Source: an uncultured Saprospiraceae bacterium (GTDB taxonomy: Bacteria > Bacteroidota > Bacteroidia > Chitinophagales > Saprospiraceae). From it: DNA of 55,641 nt. The stretch lies in NCBI GenBank assembly GCA_937934275.1, contig CALHAM010000029.1:1-55641 (forward strand), read 5' to 3'. The translations under genes and the position numbers were made by a program. The notes under the pieces are model-generated. The model saw nothing but the letters and a program-made list of their open reading frames with translations. It was not told where the DNA came from and searched no databases. Shown here in pieces: positions 7,932 through 15,233 of the stretch (positions are counted from its first letter, which is position 1; each line of letters opens with the position of its first letter).

Positions 7932-9203
7932 ATGTGGAACATGAACGACAAACGCTTGATAGACAAAGGTTGGCGCGCCATGGAGGCGCTCTTAGATGAG
8001 CACATGCCCACTTCGCGCCGTCGTCGCAGAATAGCGCTGTGGTGGCTTTGGCTGGTGATGGTGGGCGTGGGCGGTGCTCTGTGGCAGTATTATCGCACTG
8101 AGCTGCAGCAACAACCCACGATACCGCCTTTGCCCGAAAGGCCTGTGGCCAGTGAGGAGGTGTCTCCTATCGGGCCTTTTTTGCCGAAGCCGCGCGCAGC
8201 CTTTACGGCGCCGCCTTCGGAACTGCTCAAGCAAGAGCTAACACCTCCACCTGCTGGCCTCTACGCCCAGTCTTCAGCACCCGCCGTGCTAACAGCAGCA
8301 GCCCGGCGGGTGTTGAGGACCGATGTGGTGAATTTACCTCCCCCACCCGACGCTGAGAACGCCCCACCTATGCCGTTGGAAGCCTCTGATCCCGACATTT
8401 CTTCCGAGAGCGAAACCACTCAAAGCCTCGCACCGTTGACTAGCTCTGAAACCATCGTCCAACAGACAACTCAGCGGCCATTGCTGCCTTTAGGTTGTCG
8501 GATCCAGGTCCTCGAACCACCAAAGTCCAGTGCTAAGCGCTTGTCCTTAGGCTTCAGTGCCGGCAGTTTTGCACAGATCAACACCGAGGGGTATGGCTTG
8601 GCGATCGGCCCTACCCTCGACTGGCGCACTAACAAACGCTGGGGCTTGCGCATAGGCCTGACCTATCGGTATACGCATTTACCCGGCACTCGACTAACGG
8701 CCAACACCACGGCCTACCTGGAATACGCCGATATAGAGCAGCTAGCGCCCAATTTGCCTTCGCTAAAAGCCGATGGCGCATGGGTTCGCCTTTCACACAC
8801 TCACCGGCTGGAAGTCCCTCTATTGATTTATGGTCAGATTGCCCCGCGCCTGCGCGGGTATGCCGGTAGCTTGGGCGGCGCCCTCTTGGGCGCCCGCGTG
8901 CGAAGTGTACACTCCTCTTCTGGACAATACCAAGCCCTCAACGCCGACGAAACACGCCAAATGAACAGCGCTGTTTCTGCGCGCCTGTTCCGCTGGGAGG
9001 GCAGCGCAGTGGCTGGTGTAGGCTACGCCCTAAATCACCGCGTCGAACTTTGCACCCAAGTGCAGTGGCAATACTTCGACTCTTACAGGCGCCAACTCCC
9101 TCCAGGAGGAGTGTCTGTACTCTCTCCTAATCTCGACGGGCTAATGGATGCTGCAAACCATCGGCTATTGCTGCAAATTTCTGTTTTCGGAAAAATATAC
9201 TGA
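7932..9203 (+). CDS. Inner-membrane-anchored protein with Pro-rich linker and barrel-like C-terminal domain; putative ECF sigma regulator
   Basis: 423 aa (ATG 7941 is an alternative start). Residues 1-33 are a short basic cytoplasmic segment ending in RRRRR. Residues 35-54 form one transmembrane helix (ALWWLWLVMVGVGGAL). Residues 57-190 are Pro/Thr/Glu-rich and low-complexity (PTIPPLPERP, NLPPPPDAENAPPMP). From about 202 on, alternating strands resemble PF13568-type outer-membrane barrels, ending in QISVFGKIY with a terminal aromatic residue. Its place after the sigma gene suggests it senses envelope state and controls the sigma factor; this is inference. Whether the C-terminus inserts into the outer membrane is unknown. 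Confidence 0.8.
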   Translation: MWNMNDKRLIDKGWRAMEALLDEHMPTSRRRRRIALWWLWLVMVGVGGALWQYYRTELQQQPTIPPLPERPVASEEVSPIGPFLPKPRAAFTAPPSELLKQELTPPPAGLYAQSSAPAVLTAAARRVLRTDVVNLPPPPDAENAPPMPLEASDPDISSESETTQSLAPLTSSETIVQQTTQRPLLPLGCRIQVLEPPKSSAKRLSLGFSAGSFAQINTEGYGLAIGPTLDWRTNKRWGLRIGLTYRYTHLPGTRLTANTTAYLEYADIEQLAPNLPSLKADGAWVRLSHTHRLEVPLLIYGQIAPRLRGYAGSLGGALLGARVRSVHSSSGQYQALNADETRQMNSAVSARLFRWEGSAVAGVGYALNHRVELCTQVQWQYFDSYRRQLPPGGVSVLSPNLDGLMDAANHRLLLQISVFGKIY

Positions 9204-9235
9204 AGCAAAAGGTCTATACCCTGCGCCAAATCCCT

Positions 9236-10615
9236 CTACTCAACCATCATGCGAATGCGCCGTTCGGGCGGCAGGTAATTGTTCCAACGATTGGGTAGTA
9301 TTTTTAACCAACCCAGCGGCAGTCCATCGTACCGACCCACTACCCAACCGCGCCCTTCTGAGCCTCCATCGTTAAGTGGAAATTGCTCTTTTTTCAAAAA
9401 AAGCAGCGCCTGCTCGCGGTCAAACTCCACCGTCGGTACTCGAGGCGAAAGAGCCGTGAGTAAAGCCAGCGCATGGTCGGGGATAAAATCGCTTCCTTTG
9501 AATTGACCTACACGGATGCCCAACCATTTGTTCGTCAGAGCATGATCCAATAGGTGCATATCGGATAGGCCTTCGGCAGGGAAGGCGAAAACGGCACCTT
9601 GAGGCGCTTTATAAAACACCCATTCGCACGCTTCGTCGAGCCAAGGGCGTACGGTGGCCCATTTAGCGCGCTCTAGTGGTTGCAAGTGTCGAAAGGTAGC
9701 TGGCGAACGCGGCGGCAACAACTGAGGAGCCTCTTCTTTTTTGTGAAAGACGGCCAGGAAAAAACCCTCTCCTTTCAGCTTGTGGGGAAAGAAGCGATAA
9801 GCCCCCGGTGCGCTTTGGCAAATTCCCCACTCTTGGGGCAATTCGAACAATAGAGGTTCTAAATCAAAGGTTTCTGCCAGCCAAGTGGCGTTATCCTCAT
9901 TTTCTCTTCGATTGAAAGTACAAGTCGAATAAATGAGCACCCCGCCGGGCTTAAGTGTCCTGACGGCCGAAGTCAGAATAGCGCGCTGGCGAAAGGAGCA
10001 GGCTTCTACGTGAGAAGGCGACCACTCGAGCATAGCCTGGGGCATTTTCCGGAACAGGCCTTCGCCGCTGCACGGTGCATCCACCACAACGATATCGAAC
10101 CACGTCCCCAAGACCTCCAACTCATCGCCCGAGGCCGAAGTCATCGCCGCACGCAGGTAGCCCCACTTCTCTATGTTTTCACGCAAGGCACTCAGGCGCG
10201 AGCGAACTACCTCATTGGCCACTACTAAGCTGTCGGCAGGTAGAGCGGCCTGCAGCAGCGTTGTTTTTCCGCCCGGTGCCGCACAGACGTCTAAAACGCG
10301 CAAGGGCTGGTTCGTCGCCACGCAGCGGCGTAAAACCTCGGATAGGAACATGGAGGAGGCCTCCTGCACGTAGTAAGCACCGGCGTGGAAGCGCGGATCG
10401 AGGGTAAAGCTGGGGCGCTCCGTTAGGTATCGCCCTTCTGCACACCAAGGCACGGGCACTGCACCAGCCAAAATGTCGGCACATCCGCTCAGCTGTTTTC
10501 GCGGGTTTAGGCGAACACTGACAGGCGGTTCCTCAGCCAGGGCAACGCAGAAATGCTCGTATTCCTCACCTAAAAGGGCGCGCATTTGGCGGACAAAGGG
10601 CAGCGGCATCTCCAT
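9236..10615 (-). CDS. rsmF: rRNA (cytosine-C5)-methyltransferase, RsmF-like
   Basis: SAM-dependent m5C methyltransferase of the NOL1/NOP2/Sun family. Motif I CAAPGGKT is at 111-118, DAPCSGEG at 179-186 (Cys182) and STCTFN at 230-235 (catalytic Cys232). The tail from about 300 on (FPAEGLSDMHLLDHAL, IRVGQFKGSDFIPDHALAL) resembles the RsmF C-terminal PUA-like domain, so 16S rRNA is the likely substrate. 459 aa is close to E. coli RsmF. It starts 28 bases after the SpoIIM-like gene's stop on the same strand, suggesting co-transcription, and converges on the ECF operon. Confidence 0.9.
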   Translation of the reverse strand: MEMPLPFVRQMRALLGEEYEHFCVALAEEPPVSVRLNPRKQLSGCADILAGAVPVPWCAEGRYLTERPSFTLDPRFHAGAYYVQEASSMFLSEVLRRCVATNQPLRVLDVCAAPGGKTTLLQAALPADSLVVANEVVRSRLSALRENIEKWGYLRAAMTSASGDELEVLGTWFDIVVVDAPCSGEGLFRKMPQAMLEWSPSHVEACSFRQRAILTSAVRTLKPGGVLIYSTCTFNRRENEDNATWLAETFDLEPLLFELPQEWGICQSAPGAYRFFPHKLKGEGFFLAVFHKKEEAPQLLPPRSPATFRHLQPLERAKWATVRPWLDEACEWVFYKAPQGAVFAFPAEGLSDMHLLDHALTNKWLGIRVGQFKGSDFIPDHALALLTALSPRVPTVEFDREQALLFLKKEQFPLNDGGSEGRGWVVGRYDGLPLGWLKILPNRWNNYLPPERRIRMMVE

Positions 10616-10643
10616 AATTCACGGGCATTAAACAAGCAAAAAC

Positions 10644-12494
10644 TTACTCGCGCGTTAGGCCGCGAATGCGCGGGCGAGTGCCGATGCGCTCAATGCTTTG
10701 GCGAAGATGCAGGGCCTCTTCCGCCTCCACGTCGGAAAAGTGGCGAAATGCTCCGACCAAAACAGCCAAGCTCCAGTAGGCGTGCAACGCAAAGCTACTC
10801 AACAGCGCTTGCACGCTTTGATAATATACCTCTAACGACTCCTCGTTTGCCGGCACCAACCAACTGAAGAACTCAATTCCATTAGCCATCAAGGAAGAGT
10901 CGAAAAACAAGACCAAGAGTGTATAAAGCACGGCTAAAACAGCACCTATTAAGCCCGAGCGAACTAAAGACCGAAGGGCCAAGGTGCGCAGCAAACTGCC
11001 CACGTGCTTTCCTCCAAAATACAACCGAGTCAACCAAAATCCAACGAGTGCCGGTAGCGGAAACAACAAGAAACGCAGTTGCCCCAGCGCGTCGCTCAAC
11101 CATAAGACCATCGCACAAATCCCCAAAAGCCCCATGGCAAAAGGCAAGCTCCAGCGCCCGCAATGCACAGGAAAGGGTGACAGAAGCATCTCGCGCCGAA
11201 GCGCCATCAGTACTGCTAACGTCAAGAGCACAAGCATCGCGGCTTCGACACTAAAAATCAACGGCGCTTTAGCGAAACTCAATCCGTCGAGCCAGGATGA
11301 TACCTTCACCTCGGCATAGCCCTCTTCATAGCCGAGCCGAAAGCCGCTACCATCTGCATTCGCTATCCAATAGGCAACTACTACCACCCCAGAAGTTAAT
11401 AATCCAAACGCAAGAATATACTTTGGATGCCGGAGCATCATCCGAAATGCGTCAACCAAGATTGCAGCGTTATTTTTAATGGTGGTAAATGCGATCGGCG
11501 CTGCCGCTACTGGGAGCGGCTCGCGAAGGTCGGATGACTCAAAATGCCCTCGCCGCGCCTTCCACCACGGCAACAATACAAAGTAACCGATCGCCAACGC
11601 CAACGATAGCAGAATGAAAGCCAGACGCAGCTCATCGGACACTTCCGTATGCCGCGTCAGATAGCCTTCAAAAAAAGCGGCCAGCAAAAACACGGGAATC
11701 AGGCCGAGGAAAATGAGAAATCCTCTGCGTGCCGAGCGCTGAAATGCTTGCCGACGCGTATAGGTGCCCGGAAATAACCACCCCGAGCCAACCACCAAGC
11801 CTGCAGCACCCGCTACAATAAGGGCGCTGATCTCCAGCGTACCGTGTATCCAAATAGTCAGAAACGAAGGCCAGAATAAATCGAACTCGACAAAAAAATA
11901 CTGAAAAGCTCCCACCATAACGCCGTTTCGAATCAAGATGAACACCGTACCGATGGAAGTGAGTACTCCAGAAAGCACCATCATAAGCGCTACCACTATA
12001 TTGTTGGCTGCAATCCCTGCCGACATAATTAGTGGAGGAGAGGCCTTATAAACGGCCATGGGATCACCTTCCTCGATGTTTTGCACAGTCATTCGCACGT
12101 ATTCCTCTCCCAAGATAGCATGAGCAAAGCTAGGGTCTATGCGGCTGGATACAACACCTATGGCAAACGACAAAACAAAGACGCCGAAAGACAGCCATAG
12201 CGCCCGGCGCGTTTCCCACAGAATGCGCGGAACGTCCTCCGTCCACAGAGTCAATACCTGCCCAAAAGATTGGCGATATCCTCGGCGCAGACGGCTAAAA
12301 ATACGTTGAGCTAATCCGTTGAGGTAAAAATGTACCGAGCGGTTGCGGTAAAAGGTGCGTGCGTAGGCCAAATCATCCGTGATGTGGACAAACATTTGCC
12401 GCAAGTGGTCAGGGTCTATTTGGGCTTGGTTCAAGTACGCCTCGTACTCTGCCCACTTTTGTTCATTTTGCCGTATAAAAACCGTTTCGCGCAT
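10644..12494 (-). CDS. SpoIIM (DUF95)-type membrane protein with additional C-terminal membrane half
   Basis: 616 aa. Residues 1 to about 330 match the stage II sporulation protein M family: cytoplasmic N-terminus (MRETVFIRQNEQKWAEYEAYL), a first helix near 100-115 and the family core MSAGIAANNIVVALMMVLSG, then IWIHGTLEISALIVAGAAG. After LLPWWKARRG (around 315) comes a second unit, about 290 aa, with several more hydrophobic helices, beginning AFTTIKNNAAILVDAF. Stand-alone family members in this phylum are about 320 aa, so this looks like a fusion. In Bacteroidota SpoIIM genes often neighbour RDD and MoxR/DUF58 genes; none is here. Role unknown. Confidence 0.85.
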   Translation of the reverse strand: MRETVFIRQNEQKWAEYEAYLNQAQIDPDHLRQMFVHITDDLAYARTFYRNRSVHFYLNGLAQRIFSRLRRGYRQSFGQVLTLWTEDVPRILWETRRALWLSFGVFVLSFAIGVVSSRIDPSFAHAILGEEYVRMTVQNIEEGDPMAVYKASPPLIMSAGIAANNIVVALMMVLSGVLTSIGTVFILIRNGVMVGAFQYFFVEFDLFWPSFLTIWIHGTLEISALIVAGAAGLVVGSGWLFPGTYTRRQAFQRSARRGFLIFLGLIPVFLLAAFFEGYLTRHTEVSDELRLAFILLSLALAIGYFVLLPWWKARRGHFESSDLREPLPVAAAPIAFTTIKNNAAILVDAFRMMLRHPKYILAFGLLTSGVVVVAYWIANADGSGFRLGYEEGYAEVKVSSWLDGLSFAKAPLIFSVEAAMLVLLTLAVLMALRREMLLSPFPVHCGRWSLPFAMGLLGICAMVLWLSDALGQLRFLLFPLPALVGFWLTRLYFGGKHVGSLLRTLALRSLVRSGLIGAVLAVLYTLLVLFFDSSLMANGIEFFSWLVPANEESLEVYYQSVQALLSSFALHAYWSLAVLVGAFRHFSDVEAEEALHLRQSIERIGTRPRIRGLTRE

Positions 12495-12720
12495 GAAATA
12501 TGGCCGTCGCGTAGCGCTTTCTTGAAGTGCCTTTCAGAGGCAAATATCCTCAGAATTCCTCGGCTTTTAAGAACGGTTTGGATAGTAGGAAAATGTGCGG
12601 CGCGCTCGGGGTTCCTCTTTTTTTGTCGCTTGTTTGTTTCCTCCTTTTCGACGCTTAAAGTAGCATCCCTATGGCTAGAGGAGGAGGTAACGACATCTAA
12701 CGATGAACCCTTTCTTTCCC

Positions 12721-14403
12721 TTAGTGTCTCCAAAGCCCTTCGATGACCTTACCCGTGCTACCGTTAGGGCGCATAATGCGCAACAAAGCCGCTAACGTAG
12801 GCGCCACATCGGTGATGCTTACCGCTTCAAGCGTCTGGCCCGGTTTTATTTTCCAGCCGTACCACACCAACGGCACGTGTGTGTCGTAGGGATAAGGCGA
12901 ACCATGCGTCGTTCCGCCTCTGCCGAAGTATTCATCGTCGGCATGCCAGCCCGGTTCCAACAAGAACACGACATCGCCTGAGCGCCGAGGGTGTAGGCCT
13001 CGCCGAGTTTCGGCGATGAATGGATATTCTGTTGGCAGGTGCATGACCTCTTCTATCGTTAGCACATCGTAAACACCCGCTTGCTGGCGCAAGTATGCTT
13101 TGGTCAGGGCTATGGCAACGGGCAAATCGCGTTCACCAAGTTGCCCGTGATCAAACCAGATTTGCTGATTGGCAACGTGCAACACATACTTTTTAGGGGG
13201 GGTGGGGTTCCCAAAATGCCTGTGCAATAAAGCGTTCAGCGTATCCTTGAGTTTGCCTTCCGGAAAAACACCTGCCGGCGCGTTTAAGTCCTTGAGATGA
13301 GCGGGGGTCTCTGCTGCGCCGTGGTCAGCGGTGAGGAAGATTAGCACATTGTCTTTGCCTACCTGCTCATCTAAAAACCTGAGCAGGCGAGCAATTTCCA
13401 GGTCGAGGCGCAAATACAGGTCCTGCACTTCTTCGGCGTGAATACCGAACTGATGGCCGCAATAGTCGGGCGTAGAGAAGCTTAAGCACAGCATATCGGG
13501 GTATTCATCGCGACCTAACTCCATTTTTTCAATGGCCTCTATAGCGAAGTCTACTGTGATGGTGTTGCCCTCAGGGACGAAACGCAGCAGGCCGTAGCCG
13601 TATTTTTGATACAGACTATCGCGCCAGGAGCGCAATTCGTAAGGGAAGCTGCGCGGCCACACGAGGGACATGGGTTTGTAATTGCCGTCGGTGTATTTGC
13701 GCCAATTGTCGTAGCTCTCGCGATAGGGGCGTTGGTGTAATTTGTCCCACACGCCTTCCAGATAGTGACGAGCCTTTTGCTGTTGGTTAAAATTCACGAC
13801 CCATTCGGGCAATTGCTGAGTGTAATAGGTAGACGTAATCCAGTTGCCTGTAGCGTCATCAAACCAATAGCAAGCATTAGGGAAATGCCCTGCAGGTAGG
13901 ATACTGCCGCGATCTTTGAGGCAAATACCAACAACCTGAGACTTCATAGCGAAAGCTAGGCGAAGTTCGTCGGAGATGGTCGTGCTCAATAGGACGCGCG
14001 GCGAGTGGCGACCGCTTCGGTCGCTAGGCTTGAGGGTGCCCACAGCACTTTCAAGAGTATCTGTGGTTACGTAGCGAAGTCGCCCCCATTGGCGGTCGTA
14101 CCAATCGTTGGCGACGATGCCGTTGATGCTCGGGGTCGTGCCGGTGTAAATGGCCGCATGTCCAGGGCCGGTATAGGTGGGCCAATAATTATACAGTGTG
14201 TTCTCGCAAGAAAAGCCGTCGCGCAACAGGCGCCGAAAGCCATCGGGGCTGTAGCTGTCGTAGTAACGATAGAGGTAGTCGTAGCGCATTTGATCCACCA
14301 CGATGCCCACTACCAGGCGCGGGCGGTCGAGTTTTTCCTGTGCTCTAAGCGGCGCTATAGCCAACAGGCAGCAAGTTACTGCCCATTTCCAGCGTAGTTG
14401 CAT
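12721..14403 (-). CDS. pafA: Alkaline phosphatase PafA, phosphate-irrepressible type
   Basis: Periplasmic phosphomonoesterase of the alkaline phosphatase superfamily, with an N-terminal signal peptide (CCLLAIAPLRAQ). Metal ligand Asp37 lies in GIVVDQMRYDY and the Thr nucleophile Thr78 in PTYTGPGHA; later metal residues are in LTADHGAAETP, SFSTPDYCGHQFG and TTHGSPYPYDTHVPL. 560 aa agrees with Elizabethkingia-type PafA, which is expressed regardless of phosphate level. A TACTTTTG promoter element lies 26-33 bases before the ATG. No pho regulon gene is adjacent. Confidence 0.93.
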   Translation of the reverse strand: MQLRWKWAVTCCLLAIAPLRAQEKLDRPRLVVGIVVDQMRYDYLYRYYDSYSPDGFRRLLRDGFSCENTLYNYWPTYTGPGHAAIYTGTTPSINGIVANDWYDRQWGRLRYVTTDTLESAVGTLKPSDRSGRHSPRVLLSTTISDELRLAFAMKSQVVGICLKDRGSILPAGHFPNACYWFDDATGNWITSTYYTQQLPEWVVNFNQQQKARHYLEGVWDKLHQRPYRESYDNWRKYTDGNYKPMSLVWPRSFPYELRSWRDSLYQKYGYGLLRFVPEGNTITVDFAIEAIEKMELGRDEYPDMLCLSFSTPDYCGHQFGIHAEEVQDLYLRLDLEIARLLRFLDEQVGKDNVLIFLTADHGAAETPAHLKDLNAPAGVFPEGKLKDTLNALLHRHFGNPTPPKKYVLHVANQQIWFDHGQLGERDLPVAIALTKAYLRQQAGVYDVLTIEEVMHLPTEYPFIAETRRGLHPRRSGDVVFLLEPGWHADDEYFGRGGTTHGSPYPYDTHVPLVWYGWKIKPGQTLEAVSITDVAPTLAALLRIMRPNGSTGKVIEGLWRH

Positions 14404-14428
14404 GGTTGTTTTTAATTTGATTGCTGGG

Positions 14429-14436
14429 CAAAAGTA
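14429..14436 (-). promoter_or_regulatory. -7 element TACTTTTG for pafA
   Basis: TAnnTTTG match in the correct orientation, 26-33 bases before the pafA ATG. No -33 TTTG at the usual spacing. Confidence 0.4.
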
Positions 14437-14553
14437 CGCGGGAAGGCAGGCGACGAGTATTAATTCTGTGCCAACGAAGATGCTGCTTGTGCAATCCTTC
14501 TGTTTTCGCCCCTACCTCCAAGACTTTGGCTTGGTTAGTTAGGCTTTGCTTCC

Positions 14554-15156
14554 TCAAAGCCTCGACAGGAGCGTACCCTCTATTTCCCGCGCTTCGCCCA
14601 GTTGCAGATGGCGCAGCGGCCCTTCGCCTAAGCGCAAAGGTCCGATCTGTACGCGCACCAAACGCAGTACAGGATATCCTACAGCGGCGCACATGCGGCG
14701 CACTTGGCGGTTTTTACCTTCTGTAATGGCGATTTCTATCCATTGGTCGGGCACGCTTTTTCGAAAGCGGATGGGCGGTTGGCGAGGCGGCAGCATGGGC
14801 GGCGTCTCCAACAAGTGTGCCCGAGCTGGACGAGTATGGTAAGGCTTTCCGTTCAGTCGAATGACAACGCCTTGGCGCAGGGTTTCTAAAGCTTCTTTGG
14901 TCGGAATGCCTTCCACCTGTGCCCAGTAAATGCGCTCATGGGCGCTTAGAGGGTTGAGTAAACGGGCATTCAGCCGCGGGTCGTTGCTCAGCAACAGCAG
15001 ACCTTCGCTGTCGGCATCTAAACGCCCAATGGGGTAGACGTCTCTGGGCAGATCCGCCTTTAAGTCGGCTAACGTGCGCTGTCCAGGCTGGTCAGGGGTA
15101 AACTGGCTAAGCACACCATAGGGTTTGTAGACAACAAAGTATCGATAGCGTTGCAT
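14554..15156 (-). CDS. rluE: 23S rRNA pseudouridine synthase, RluE-like
   Basis: Pseudouridine synthase of the RsuA/RluB/RluE group. The start at 15156 (MQRYRYFVVYKPYG) is chosen because it gives the family N-terminus; the frame is open upstream to 15252 but that part overlaps the end of the neighbouring receptor gene. The catalytic Asp47 is in GRLDADSEGLLLL. Downstream motifs NRQVRRMCAAVGYPVLRLVR are typical of the family. At 200 aa it lacks an N-terminal S4 domain, as in RluE, which modifies U2457 of 23S rRNA. Exact target position is family inference. Confidence 0.9.
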   Translation of the reverse strand: MQRYRYFVVYKPYGVLSQFTPDQPGQRTLADLKADLPRDVYPIGRLDADSEGLLLLSNDPRLNARLLNPLSAHERIYWAQVEGIPTKEALETLRQGVVIRLNGKPYHTRPARAHLLETPPMLPPRQPPIRFRKSVPDQWIEIAITEGKNRQVRRMCAAVGYPVLRLVRVQIGPLRLGEGPLRHLQLGEAREIEGTLLSRL

Positions 15157-15233
15157 GGCTATATTGTGCGAAGATGGACCGCCCCAACCCAGCCTTCGCT
15201 TGGCATCCCCAGTATCCCTTATCTCTGCTGGTT

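Noticed and set aside
12431-12746. Small open frames on both strands between the SpoIIM-like gene and pafA
   Set aside because: They overlap real genes at their ends and show no domain or signal; the 226-bp gap is more likely regulatory or spacer DNA.
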